Positions 1 through 10,745 are shown, numbered from the stretch's first letter. The stretch: 64,000 nucleotides of DNA from Dittrichia graveolens (GCA_038502395.1 JARJIL010000004.1:38272647-38336646); one strand, 5' to 3'. Program-made: numbers and translations. The notes: generated by a model not told the origin, from the letters alone.

Positions 1-850
1 GTAAATTGAAGAATATCCAACAAATAAACCTTGATCAGCTTTAGGTTCCAATTTATGGAGCCGATCTCTTTGGTTTAGCACATAGCATGTTGAACCAAAG
101 ATGTGAAAGTATCCAATATTAGGTTTTCTGCCATGATACATCTCATAAGGTGTTTTACCATGTCTTTTAACTATCATAGATCTATTCTGTGTGTAGCAAG
201 CTGTACTTACAACTTCTGCCCAAAAGCCCAGCTTGAGCTTTGCTACACATAACATGGTTCTGGCAGCTTCAATTAAGGTTCTATTTCTCCTTTCAGCAAC
301 TCCATTTTGTTGTGGAGTTCTTACAGATGAGAAATTCTGGATAATTCCCTTCTCTTCACAAAAGCCTTCAAGGGTTGAGTTTCTAAACTCAGTCCCATGA
401 TCACTCTTGAGCTGCTTGATAGACTTACCTTTTTGCAACTCTTCTTGTCTTATGATGCTGATTAACTCATTTGCATCTTCACTTTTGGCTTTAAAGAAGG
501 CCACCCAGGTGAATCTTGTGAACTCATCAACAATTACTAGAGTGTACTTTTTACCACTTAGGCTTGGGGTGCTTATAGGTCCAAATAGATCCAAATGCAA
601 CATATGCAATGGTTCTGTAATTGAAAATTTCTATTTGGACTTGAAGGATCCCTTATGATGTTTTCCCATTTCACAAGCTGAGCAAAGTTTGTCTTTGGCA
701 AATGTGATCTTTGGCAGACCAGAGACTAACTCTTTGCTAGACAGTTTGTTAATATATTTGAAATTCAGGTGTGACAGTCTTTTGTGCCACAACCAACTCA
801 GCTTGGGAGTTGAGTCAGAATACAGATAGGTTTCAGTTGAAGGATCTGCG
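1..850 (-). pseudogene. Copia element A: pre-integrase and integrase region (partial)
   Basis: Read on the minus strand this is the integrase part of a Ty1/copia polyprotein, which joins retroelement cDNA to host DNA in the nucleus. Around 660-800 is a pre-integrase segment with WLWHKRLSHLNF and, further on, CSACEMGK, the zinc-binding part. Downstream come SDHGTEFRN (second catalytic Asp), TPQQNGVAERRNRTL (catalytic Glu) and KTPYEM, standard for copia integrases. The integrase C-terminal part (HIFG-like, then the PKADQG-type segment) runs off the left window edge, so RT and RNase H are not visible. The frame is broken, and a TC-rich run at 884-899 probably marks a slippage frameshift at the junction with the protease. 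Confidence 0.88.
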
Positions 851-853
851 GAG

Positions 854-1204
854 CTAAGATCTAACAGATAGATATCTCTCTCTCTCTCTCTTTGCCATTA
901 GTATTGGCTTTCCCTTCTTATTATAAATTGTTCCTGCATGCTTTCTGAAGGTGACTTCATAATCCTCATCACATAATTGACTGATACTTATCAGATTGTG
1001 TTTAAGGCCTTCAACATATGCTACCTTTCTGAAAGTGACTGTTCCAGCAGTTATCTTTCCATAACCTTTAGTCCTTCCTTGAGAATTATCCCCAAATTTC
1101 ACCTTGGGTCCTATATTGTTTTGGAATTCACTTAGAATCCCTTTGCTTCCTATCATGTGCCTTGAGCATCCACTGTCTAAGTACCACTTGTAGGAGCCCT
1201 GCAC
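854..1204 (-). pseudogene. Copia element A: aspartic protease segment
   Basis: This 116-codon minus-strand frame holds the retropepsin-like protease that cleaves the Gag-Pol polyprotein. The active site is WYLDSGCSRHM, with the DSG triad near residue 10, followed by FGDNSQGRTKGYG and the YVEGLKHNLISISQLCD stretch typical of the copia protease to pre-integrase linker. The frame ends in a run of Arg/Glu codons encoded by the TC-rich microsatellite, after which the polyprotein continues in another frame. Very similar protease sequence occurs in element J (44283-44826), so A and J belong to the same lineage. Confidence 0.88.
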
Positions 1205-1221
1205 ATGATCAACTAAACATA

Positions 1222-1959
1222 TTAGTTTCTTTTAGGAACCCACTGTTTGGTGGGTTCTAAGGATGAGCACTTAGCTAATCCTTTAGAGGCGGACTGATCA
1301 GCTTGAACAGATTCCGAGTCTGTTTTAGACTGATCATCCTTTATTTTTTTAGGCCTTAGATTGGTACTTACACAATCCTTGCCTTCATGACCTCTGTCAC
1401 TACACTTATAGCATTTTCTTCTAAAGATAGGTGTTTGAGTGATCTCTTTCAGTTTTCGAACATTAAATTTGGATTCTGTTTTAGGATCATAAGATGTCGA
1501 TAACCTTTCAATCTTTTTAGACAATTTGTCTACTTGATTTTCCCTGACTTTGGACTTACCTTTGTCAGCTTTATGGTTACCCTTATTTGGTGAAGTCTGA
1601 CTTACAGACAACTTCCTGTTCTTAGACATCCTTTCATATTTGACTTGAGAGTTATGTCTTTTTGAGTTGATGTGAGTTATTCTGTCAAAGACAGTTGTTC
1701 TCATAGGATTGTAATCCAATCTTTTGAAAACTAACTTACAGTTTCTGTTGGATCTAGAACACTCAACTTGATGGTTTGTATGACTAACCTGGGGGCTTTG
1801 GGTTGGTCTCACAAACTTATTGGTTTTGACCTGCTTTCCATCCTTGTTTCTTAAAAATGTCTTTGGAAGTATATCATCAGATTCCACATTTTTATGTTCA
1901 AGACTGACTTGTTCTTTATTGATTTCGTTAGCAGCAGCACTATAATCTCCCCCTAGCAC
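1222..1959 (-). pseudogene. Copia element A: Gag C-terminal part with second CCHC knuckle
   Basis: This 245-residue minus-strand segment is very rich in Lys, Ser and Asn. It contains one perfect CX2CX4HX4C knuckle, CYKCSDRGHEGKDC, at 1372-1413, just upstream of the protease. The knuckle presumably binds element RNA. Element J carries the equivalent knuckle (CYKCGSKEHKAFEC) in the same position, together with the shared NKFVR segment, so this second knuckle is part of the family architecture and not a local duplication. Frame breaks on both sides isolate it from the protease and from the earlier Gag segment. Confidence 0.8.
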
Positions 1960-2919
1960 TGCTTTTACTTGATTTGGTATCAGCTGGTTGATACATTTTT
2001 CTGCTTCTCTTGATGACTTACACCAAGATTCACAGATCTTTCTTAAATTATCAGCTTGCTCTTTTGATTCTTGTAATTCTTCACTTAGAAGTTTGTTTAT
2101 GTGAAGCTAGCACTCATAGTCACTTTGAGTCTTTTTACCAGCATTTATGACAGTTTCAGAGTGCTTAAGTTCATCTTTTAATTTTGGAATTTCAGTTTTC
2201 AAATTAGTTTGAACTGTAAGAGAGGTTTTGAAGTCATTCAACAAATAGTTGAACATTAAACATTTTTGTTCATCAGTGTAAGAGCTGAAGTTGTTTACCT
2301 TATACATTGAGGTAGGATCCCAGTTGTTGGTTTGCTTACTCAGCTTAGCCGCTTCTGCTAGATCCTCATCAAAGGAACTTTCTTCTAATTCATAATCAAC
2401 CTGTTCCTCTTTATCCTCAATGGCCATCAGACACCTATTTGGCTCATCATCATCTGAAATAGATGATTAAGTATCCCAGGTCTCGGCAAGAAGACCTTTG
2501 GTGTTTTCATCTGGCTTGGCTTTGAATTTTTTATATTTCTTTTTATATTTATCAGCTCTGTATGCAATCTTGTCGGCCACTGAAGCTGATTCTCCTTTCT
2601 TAGCTCTGCACTCAGCAGCTATGTGTCCTATCTTTTGACAGTTGTAGCACTTAGCTTTCTTAGGATCAAAAGTAGATTTACCACTTTTGCTTTTGTCAGA
2701 TTAACCCCTTCCTCTTCTGAACTTTCTAAAATTTCTTGCTAACATTGACATTTGTTCAGTAAGAGCATCCATCTCTTCATCATCTGAGTCTGAGTTAGGA
2801 CTTACCTCCTCAGATTCAGATTCAGAGTCAGTCTCAGCTTGAGACTTTCTAGATCCCTTCTTCTTCTTTTCTGCAATCAATGCAAATCTAGCACTATTGA
2901 TAGATTCTTTTAGTTGTTG
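1960..2919 (-). pseudogene. Copia element A: middle of Gag with first CCHC knuckle
   Basis: The Gag frame continues from 2919 down to about 2107 on the minus strand, interrupted by stops near 2701 and 2469. A canonical knuckle, CYNCQKIGHIAAEC, lies at 2608-2649. It is preceded by an acidic Ser/Glu/Asp stretch and followed by a Lys/Tyr-rich stretch. The segment 2107-2427 (NNWDPTSMYKV, then MFNYLLNDF, then a Lys/Glu-rich probable coiled coil) aligns by eye with NKWDPSSMYQV and MFDYLCIDF in element J, which identifies it as Sirevirus-like Gag rather than an unrelated gene. No intact product is possible. Confidence 0.8.
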
Positions 2920-3645
2920 CTAGACCATTTTCTTCTGTTCCATGATCTGTTGATGATTTAGAAGAAACCCATAGATAGATCTGAGATCATACTTTCCTAA
3001 GGTTCCTCCAACATGAAGAGCAATGGTAATCTTATTGAATTGTTCTAGTAACACATCCAAGAACTTGAGTACCAACTCATTTTCATCTTTCTTGACACCT
3101 ACCAAGAGCAAATCATTAATCAAGCACTGAAATCTAGTAAACAGATCAGCCAGAGTTTCATTCTTTTTAGCAAAGGAAGACTCAGAAGAACGACTCAGAT
3201 TTGTCTTCTTATGTTGCTTAACCAGGTTAGTGCCATCATAAGTGACACTGAGAGTATCCCACATCTCTTTAATAGTTTGGCACCCAGCCACAGTATGCAG
3301 AAGAGGATTTGTTAAAGCATTTGCTATGATTCTTTGTGCCTTATCATCCAGATTGAACAGTTTGCGATCTTCCTCGGTCCAAGATTCTTCAGGCTCGGGA
3401 GTTTCTCCATAGGGAACAGTTTTGTCAGTGGCAGTAATATGAATCATGGGTATGATTGAGCCATCTTGAATCACGGTACTCATCCTATGATCCACTAACT
3501 TCAGATACAACATGGCTCTGAACTTCCACATAGGATAGTCATTGCCATAAAAAATAGGACACCCTTTCTCCGCCATTGTTGGAATATGATTTGATTGCTT
3601 GTTAGTAGACATCTTGGCCTCTTGACAGCGGATCTTGATCTTCAA
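2920..3645 (-). pseudogene. Copia element A: Gag N-terminal (UBN2-type) domain
   Basis: This is the capsid-like Gag domain of a copia element (UBN2 type), which assembles the retroelement particle. Recognisable motifs are NDYPMWKFRAMLYL, the ADLFTRFQCLINDLLL stretch and YGFLLNHQQIMEQKK. The frame opens at 3645, but the probable natural start is the internal Met at 3612 (MSTNKQ), about 50 bases after the primer binding site. It ends at a TAG at 2920, where the related copy B reads Gln-rich sequence straight on, so this stop is a mutation. Copy B (22863-23465) is nearly the same protein. Confidence 0.88.
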
Positions 3646-3660
3646 TTAATGAAGAAACTT

Positions 3661-3672
3661 GCTCTGATACCA
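3661..3672 (-). other. Primer binding site of copia element A
   Basis: On the minus strand this reads TGGTATCAGAGC, complementary to the 3' end of initiator tRNA-Met. It primes minus-strand cDNA synthesis and lies two bases inside the LTR end at 3675. Confidence 0.9.
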
Positions 3673-3674
3673 GT

Positions 3675-4561
3675 TGTTGGTCCCAAAGATGGTAAACAAG
3701 CAACCGATATAGTGTAGAAGGGGGGTTGAATACACTTAACAATTCAATAAGAATATATTCAATATTCAATCAAGATATTACAATATAACTATTTATTCAA
3801 ATCAACAGGATGATTTGATGTTACACTGATCATAAACTCAACTCTCTCTAAACACTCTTGTATGACAAACTAATTGATGATCGAACTTCTTGTTAAAACT
3901 GATTAACAAGAACTCTTGAAAACTTTCTCGAACTTTGAACTCACAAAGTTATCGCAACACACACGTATCAAGTATGACGAACGTACATTTTGCAACTTAT
4001 GCAGAACTCTCTTGTTCTATCTATTTCTTGAAACCCATAAGAAGGTTTATACTTATACTTGATATATCTACGAACAAATCGCAGTTTAAAGATATAACTT
4101 ATCTTTTCTTTAAAACCGTAACAAACTCCTTAATTAGAACATATCTAATTAATTACGTTTGAGATTTCTATCTAACTAATATATAGTTTAAATTAGGTTC
4201 AGATATCCTAATTTAAATGTCGTAGATATCGAGAGTTTATAACAGAATTTAAAACTTACTTAAATTCTTGAACTGACTTCTGGCGCTGAGCTGACTCGCG
4301 CAGTCTTGATGTTATCAAGCTGATTTCTTGAATCTTCAAATCTTCAAGTCTTCATTCTTGAAACCTATCTCAGCTTAGAAGTCACTAAGCTATCTAGTAC
4401 TTACATAGAAAACTGTATATCTGTTTATATGCTGACTACTCAGCCTAAGCTGACTAGTCAGTCTATAACAGACTTACATAATTCCTAACATTTAACCTAT
4501 CATCTATGCATAGCTATGGTTTGTCTCATCAAATCTAACTATTCTAAACATGGGACTAACA
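3675..4561 (-). repeat. 5' LTR of copia element A (887 bp)
   Basis: The LTR begins on the minus strand at 4561 with TGTTAGTCCCA and ends at 3675 with TGGGACCAACA, giving matching TG...CA inverted ends. The primer binding site follows directly. A second, truncated copy lies at 21948-22856. By eye the two are well over 90% identical, with the same order of motifs including the terminal CTACACTATATCGGTTG block. The LTR acts as promoter and polyadenylation region of the element. The short frame at 3935-4162 lies inside it and is not a gene. The partner 3' LTR is outside the window. Confidence 0.9.
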
Positions 4562-6392
4562 GGGTCTAGTAGATACGTAGGCTTCGGTAAGTTATTATGT
4601 GAACTATTATTTGATTATTAATTGGTTAATGTTTAATTAATTATTAATCATTTAATTAAGTATGATATATATGTGTTGATATATATATGTACGGAATTTT
4701 GTGTGTGTGTGCATGTGATTAAGTTAATCTCAACATGCCACCTCCTGCTTGTAATTTCAACCGGTATATACGTGGGTTTCCAATTATCATTTCTTCACTT
4801 TGAAGATTTGTAAGTGTGTGTGAAATTGTGTGAAAACCGAGAGAAGCAAGAAGAAGAAGAAGAAAAACAATTGGATTTGGTGATTTGATTTGGTAGATTC
4901 AAGTTTAAGGTTTGTTTGATTCTTCTATGCTTCTTGAAACATGATTCATGTTAACATGCTACGGTTGTGATTATCTATATGTTGGATTTTGTTTATAAAC
5001 ACCATGTAAGTACATGATGCAAACTTGTTTTATGGGTTTGTTGGGTTTGGTGTTGTTCTTGGGTGTTATGGTGTTCATGATGCATGATTGCATGTTTAAA
5101 CATGTTTGTATATGTTTTGGCAAGTTTTTATATGAATTGTGTGAACTGGTATGTGATTCATGGGAGACTTGAAGTTATCGGATTGTGGAAGATGAAGTTG
5201 TCGGATTGTGAGGTAGATAATGAAATCCGGATTGATGAAAAACTGATACAAAGAATCCGAGTGTGAAATCCGGTACTTTAGAATCCGGAACTATTGAAAT
5301 CCGGTTGTTGAAATCCGATGGTGGATCCCAAGTTATGAAATCCGAACATGTGTATAATCCAATGAAGAATCCGACAGTTGAAGTTCGAAGGGTGAAATCC
5401 AAAGGATGTATAGGATTTCCCCAAAATCCGATGGATGTATAGGATTTCCCCAAAATCCGATGGAAGTTAGGGATTGTCTTCAAATCCGACAGGGGTATTG
5501 GATTTCCCTTGAAATCCGATAGTTTGGCTGTTTGTTTGCATTGTTTAATGCTATGTGTTATATGTGTATACATATGTGAATCTTACATGTTTATGTTTGA
5601 TCAAATGGATATAAATATATGTTTGATATACATTTATGAATCAGATACTGATTTCAGTTTGTTGTGTTCTCAGGAACAGACAAGGCTCAGTAACATTAGA
5701 TCACTGAGTGAAGAAGCTGAGATCTTGAGGTGAGTGGATGTATTAGTTGTACTGGTTTGGTTGCAACTATTGTTGGTTTGATGCATGGATAGATTGTATA
5801 TCTGATGATTGATTAACTATTGATTGTTAATTAATTGTTACGTCAGTGGTATGTATACATGATGGTTGGGAAGTCAGTTTTCGACTGGGCTTATGGGTTG
5901 GGTTCATTTGCTATTGGCTAAACAGTATTAGGACCTTGGGATGCATTTGTTGCTACTAGAGGATAATACTGCGTGAGAATTGAAAATGGACTATTGGTAA
6001 ACCTTTGCTTTGGTCTGCATTGGTTGTAGGTTCCTGCAGAACCGCCGGTCTTCCCAGGGTGCTTATTTGTGGTTGTTGATATCTTGCGGTTCAGGCTGAT
6101 ATATCTGTTGTGATTGTACTCCATTCACTTTGCTTTGTGCTAATCCCCCACCTCTCACTCTTTTTACAGGTTTTGGTAAGTCAGCGGCTCGGCTGAGAGT
6201 GGTTAGCTTGGGGAGTAATCACCTAGGACTCTGATGTGTATTTATGACGAGCCGTAGTTTTTGTAATACTAATATTTTAAACGGCTGTTTTGTAAACTGT
6301 GGTTTGTGATTAGTTGTAAATACTTTTGGTATTTAATCGCTTCCACAATGTATTTTAAGTGAAAATTTAAGGTATGAAAATACGATGTTACA
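4562..6392 (+). repeat. LTR K: right part of a Ty3/gypsy (Tekay-like) LTR
   Basis: The block has the layout of the large gypsy LTRs elsewhere in the window: a TATA-rich stretch near 4670-4780, a clustered short-repeat array (AATCCG motifs, 5160-5530), and a 3' portion ending in GATGTTACA at 6392. Its left part is cut off by copia element A, which inserted at 4561/4562. Immediately after 6392 the interrupted copia C reading frame resumes, so K looks like a solo LTR inserted into copia C. Assignment to gypsy rests on its similarity to LTRs D and I. No coding sequence is present. Confidence 0.62.
5160..5530 (+). repeat. AATCCG short-motif array inside LTR K
   Basis: The hexamer AATCCG, usually as GAAATCCG or with a one-base change, recurs about every 15-25 bases through this stretch. 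One longer unit (GGATGTATAGGATTTCCCC) is present twice, around 5403-5450. The same motif family reappears at 30187-30300 in the 3' LTR of element D. The array produces long chance open frames on both strands, which are not genes. Confidence 0.75.
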
Positions 6393-7586
6393 ACAATCAT
6401 ACGGAATTGATTACTCTAAAACCTTCTCTCCGGTTGCAAAAATTAATACGGTCAGAGTCTTTTGTTCTGTAGCTGCAAATAAATAGTGGCCCTTACATCA
6501 ATTTGATGTTAAGAATGCCTTCTTACACGGGGAACTGGAGGAGGAAGGATATATGGAAGTCCCACATAGCTTTACACACAAGTTTGGAGAATGAGAAGTG
6601 TGTCTTCTTAAAAAATCTCTCTATGAGCTGAAACTATCCCCTAGAGCTTGGTTCGGAAGATTCACCTTAGCTATGAACAACTATGGGTTCAAACAAAGCA
6701 ATTCATATCATACCTTGTTTCTGAAACGCAGAAGCAATCTTATAGAAGTATTAAGATCAAAACAGGGTATCTTCATGTACCAAAGGAAGTATTTTCTCGA
6801 TCTATTAACCGAGGCCGGAATGGTTGACTGCAAGCTAGCAGAAACTCCGATGATTGTGAATCAGAAACTTTCCATAGACGAGAACACAGACCTAACTGAC
6901 AAAGGAATGTATCAACGGATGGTAGGAAAGTTGATATATCTCTCACACACTCGGCCAAACATAGCCTATGTTGTGAGGGTAGTAAGCCAATTTATGCATC
7001 AACCTCAAAAAACGCACATGGTGGCAGTTTTAAGGATTATAAGATATCTTAAGGAAATAGCAGGGCATGGAATTTTGTTCAAACTAAATGGACATCTAGA
7101 AACCCAAGTGTATACTAATGCTGATTGGGCAGGAGATAGAGATAACCGATGATCCACTTCCGGATACTTTACTCTAGTTGGTGGAAATCTCGTCACATGG
7201 AGAAGCAAGAAATAGAAGGTGGTGGCCCTCTCGAGTGCAGAAGCCAAATTTCGAGGAATTTCACGTGGAATAATTGAAGTGTTGTGGATTCGAAAGCTTT
7301 TAACAGAGATAGGGTATTCACCACAAGAACCAAGCAAAATTATGAGCGATAATAAAGCAGCCATTCAGATTTCAGAAAATCTAGTCCAACACGATCGAAC
7401 AAAACACATAGAAGTTTATCGACACTTCATCAAATAAAAATTGGAAGCCAGGATTATTACCCTTCCATTTGTTCGGTGAGAAGAATAGCTCGTTGATATC
7501 TTAACAAAAGCCGTGAATGAGAGGAATTTACATGAATGTCTTGACAAGTTGAATTTTGGAAACCCACTATCCAACTTGAGGGGGAG
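6393..7586 (+). pseudogene. Copia element C: decayed RT and RNase H
   Basis: Plus-strand remnant of Ty1/copia pol. Visible motifs in order are DYSKTFSPVAK, QFDVKNAFLHGELEEE, KKSLYELKLSPRAWFGRF, GKLIYLSHTRPNIAYVV, ADWAGDRDNR, GYFTLVGGNLVTWRS, SSAEAKFRG and DNKAAIQISENLVQHDRTK, which cover reverse transcriptase and RNase H. At about 6737-6760 the frame jumps from the LFLKRR segment to SKQGIF, losing the stretch that should carry the YVDD catalytic motif. Stops occur near 6482, 6590, 7150 and 7215. It is not Sirevirus-like; the wording fits Ale/Tork-type elements, though the exact clade is uncertain. Its upstream part was separated by insertion of LTR K. Confidence 0.85.
7576..7586 (+). other. 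Polypurine tract of copia element C
   Basis: TTGAGGGGGAG directly precedes the 3' LTR and would prime plus-strand DNA synthesis. It overlaps the last codons of the pol frame (Leu-Arg-Gly), as is common in this type of copia element. Confidence 0.85.
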
Positions 7587-7829
7587 TGTTAAAGAAGAAG
7601 ATCAAGAATGATTTATGGGATCAGCCAAATATCATCATATCCCGTAAATTATGGAACTAAATATATGGTTTCCATTTCTCAGTTTTAGAAATCATTAGCA
7701 GTAATTCTTTTCGATTTTCACTTCTCTATAAACATTTATAAATAGTGTTATTCTTCTTGTAAAGATTTTTCAGAAAACAACGAAATACAATACAATAGCT
7801 CTTGAAATCATTAATCGCTCTTTATTTCA
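7587..7829 (+). repeat. 3' LTR of copia element C (about 243 bp)
   Basis: It starts TGTTAAAGAAG right after the polypurine tract and most likely ends at TTTATTTCA (7829). A TATA-like stretch, TCTATAAACATTTATAAATAG, lies near 7724-7744 with a probable transcription start just after. The right edge is inferred from the TG...CA rule only, because no second LTR copy is visible to confirm it. Confidence 0.7.
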
Positions 7830-8559
7830 CTTGGAATAGATGAACCCTTGCTATGGATGATTCAATAGTTTGCATTTGATTCAATTACTACGTTGAATAA
7901 AGTCATAAACTATGTATACAAAGTTTCACTTGATTTAACTTTTGTTGATAAATTGTATTATGTTACCATACTATCGACATGTAAACTTAATAGTCCATTA
8001 ATTTATCATGATATTTTAAGGGTAATCAAGTAATTTCCTATAAAATCATGATAAATTGGTTTTCTCATTGTATTTTGAAAAATTCATTCCTAGAGAGCTG
8101 GCATAATTATTTCCTTTCCTTTTTTAAGAAGGATGATTTTTTGTAGGAATCGATTAATCAAGCAAGTTATATACTTCATTAACTTGTAATATAGCTCTAA
8201 GAGTATTGTAGCTTCTGCGGAAGAATCACCCCCTTTTTCAATCGTCTTCCCCGTCTCTCTCTCTCTCTCTTCATTATGCTTCTACTTTTCCCTATTAGGA
8301 TCATGTCCAGAATCTTTCCAAGTAAAGAGATTTACTTCTCCCTCCGCCAACGACATCTACTACCACCACTTTTGTAGAACCTCCATCGATATATGCGGTT
8401 AAGTATTCCCTATACATGCAATTCCGACCAATTGAAATAGGTTTTTAATTATTCTCTTGAGTTGATATTTGCAACACCCGAATGATGATTTTTTACCTAA
8501 TTATTGTTTATCCCAAAATCTATAGATTTCTTATGCTTTTTATTTCATGGAATCCCTAC
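7830..8559. other. No gene seen; AT-rich flank
   Basis: AT-rich sequence with a short CT microsatellite near 8255-8270. No coding potential, terminal repeats or RNA gene was recognised. Confidence 0.5.
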
Positions 8560-8791
8560 AACACAATACACCATTTCGTGTTGGGCGATTCAGTGAGAAA
8601 TTCATTGGAAAAGGCTGTTTCCATTGGATTTCTACCTTGGATAAAAACTTCGTCAGAAAACCATTTATATCGGATTTCCCAGGAATTTGAAATTTTGCTT
8701 TCTAACTCAAATTCGTGGAAAGTCCATTGGAAATTTTCAAGGAATTTGGTCTGTGGGAAATCCCTTTCCGATATCCAATTTTCTAGTAGTG
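8560..8791 (-). mobile_element. CACTA (En/Spm-type) transposon terminus
   Basis: The right edge ends in TTTTCTAGTAGTG, so the minus strand starts at 8791 with CACTACTAGAAAATTGG, the terminal inverted repeat signature of plant CACTA elements. Inside are repeated short blocks around GGAAATTT, GGATTTC and TTTCCGAT in both orientations, as expected of CACTA subterminal repeats. No matching CACTACTAGAAAA end was found to the left, so this is a single end or a strongly truncated element; the left boundary is approximate. The 106-codon frame at 8482-8802 runs through this repeat and is probably spurious. Confidence 0.65.
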
Positions 8792-9014
8792 AATTTCATT
8801 AATTATAATCATTGCTAGTTCACTGATTTGATCCCAGATTCGAGCACGAGTAGATTAACTATAAAGGTGAACAAGATGACTGAACACATTTATTAGGAAT
8901 GTATTAATCCTTATTCATCACTTAGAAATGGGTGCATGTGTTCTGTTTAGAAAACATTGGTCACAATACAACAAATATGGTTTTCCTAAAATCAGTAACT
9001 GAAAAAATACCTAA

Positions 9015-9498
9015 TCTATACTACTATATAAAGCATTTAACACTCTCTCTACTCCTTAATTTTAAGACTTCTTAAAATTCAATCAAAACAACATCTTAGC
9101 CTTTTATTCTATTTAACTTAATCTCATCCACTCAATCTTTAACCATTACAATCTCTCTCATAATTTACTTTAACTTTTTATTCAATTAAAATATACTCTC
9201 ACACAAACATAATTATACACCCATAACAACATAATTTCTAATATCTTATTAACTTCTCTATCCTTATTTCACAAATATGATTTTTTTTCTTATTTTAATT
9301 TCTTTTAGATTTTATTTTTAAAATTAATAAAATAGTTTATGCAAATAAAAGAAAAATTGAAAAAAAATGGAACATGTTGCTAAGGAAATTTTTTTGTGAC
9401 ATTGAATTTTGCGAATAACATATTATTACATTTTTGAAAGCGGCAATTATAAAACAAAAACTATTCGACTCCGCAGCATTGCGCAGGTACGATGCTAG
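9015..9498 (+). mobile_element. Non-autonomous Helitron (about 484 bp)
   Basis: The 5' end is TCTATACTACTATATAAAGC preceded by A, and the 3' end is a GC-rich GCATTGCGCAGGTAC stretch followed by CTAG and then T. This matches the Helitron rules of TC start, CTRR end, short 3' hairpin and insertion between A and T. It encodes nothing. The 5' segment (AACACTCTCTC, then CTTAATTTTAAGA) is shared with the minus-strand copies at 34523-34992 and 54125-54592, so these are one family. Confidence 0.72.
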
Positions 9499-9822
9499 TT
9501 AGTAATATATATGTCAACAACTCTGAAATCACCACTAGCTTGCAGTTTTTATCCACTTGAAGACCTACTTAATGGATTGTAATTTTGACAATCATGTACA
9601 CAAAGTAATGTCAACAAACATAAACAGTTCAATATAATATCCCTGGCTCATTCCCTTTACAGATCCATGGCATGTTTATTCCAAAAAGAAAATAAAATTA
9701 TTGAAACCTTTTGTGGATAATATTGCCAAAAGGTTTACAGCTAAAATATGTACACTTAAATTGACCATATATGAGAGCAAATAGTTTCTCTTCATAATCT
9801 ATCGTACTTAAATAGTTGAAAG

Positions 9823-10160
9823 TGTAAGTTTGTAGAGTTCAAACTCAAAATATATTCGCTATATATAGTGGAGTAACCCAGGATCTTTATTAAGAGCATT
9901 AATTAATTACAAAGTCATTTTTCGTCCGTTGTGAGACATTACTTAACACGCCCTTCATGTGTGACGTTCTTTTTTTTCGTGCCTAACATGTGGATACCTA
10001 TGGTTTACATAGAGTCCGTGTATGTTGCTCCGATACCATATAAGTTTGTGGGATTTCAATTCAAAACCAGTTAACCATGAGTGGAGTAGCTATGACCTTT
10101 ATTAAGCAAATTACACTATCACTTTTCGTTCGATGTGGAACACAAACTACCTTTTATGAG
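9823..10160 (-). mobile_element. TRIM-like LTR remnant with primer binding site
   Basis: Two related blocks of about 110-120 bases (around 9825-9945 and 10043-10155) lie in direct orientation. Both contain TAAGTTTGT, a TGGAGTA block, CTTTATTAAG and a TTTTTCGT/TTTTCGT core. Between them, 10027-10038 reads on the minus strand TGGTATCGGAGC, one base from the initiator tRNA-Met primer site. Small non-coding retroelements (TRIMs) have this layout of LTR, primer site, minimal interior and LTR. It lies 0.6-0.9 kb upstream of the MYB start codon, so it may contribute to that promoter. Family assignment is inferred; boundaries are approximate. Confidence 0.45.
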
Positions 10161-10745
10161 CAAAAGTTCTGAGTTAAAAATGTCACAAACTACGCAAATT
10201 AAACAGACCCAAAGTAACAATTTAATGTAACGAAGTTTACTTTAGTTGAATATTAGTTTATAGCTTTTTCTTTTCTGTTTTTTTAAAGTAATTTAATCAA
10301 CAAAATCCCTGGTTGTAAGATAATGTAGAGCATGAAATCTTATTTATATCTAAAATATTGTTTCATGAATATAGTATTTCACAATCTAAGAATTTATAAG
10401 TCATTAGACAGTGGATTATTTATAATTTGAACATGGAAACATCCAAAAAAATCACAGTCCTCAGGCTTTAACAAATTATTCCTTACAATGAAAGACAAGA
10501 AGAAAGAAACCTATTCCCTATTCTGGCAATTAATTAGTCTAATCTTTAAGCCACACCTTATAAAAAAATATTTAGGTTTTCTTTTTAATTTATAATATGG
10601 CTGCTCAAGAACACATGTTCATCTCTTTTGGTTTAGCAGATCTCTTTCACCGACTAAAATTCTAGTTTCTATACTGTTTGGCTTGAAAGACATAGTTACA
10701 CAAATATTATATATTGCTTATCAGCAAATTTGAAGGGTGAAAAGT
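10161..10745 (+). promoter_or_regulatory. Immediate upstream region of the MYB gene
   Basis: No coding sequence is present. TTATAAAAAAATA at about 10559 is a plausible TATA box, roughly 175 bases before the start codon. The start context is AAAAGTATGGGG, with A at -3 and G at +4, a good plant initiation context. No further element can be assigned reliably by eye. Confidence 0.4.

Noticed and set aside
407..658. Plus-strand 83-codon frame
   Set aside because: It lies antisense to the copia integrase of element A and has no domain of its own.
5084..5733. Overlapping frames on both strands in LTR K
   Set aside because: They are translations of the AATCCG repeat array; the Ser/Gly/Asn periodicity follows the DNA repeat.
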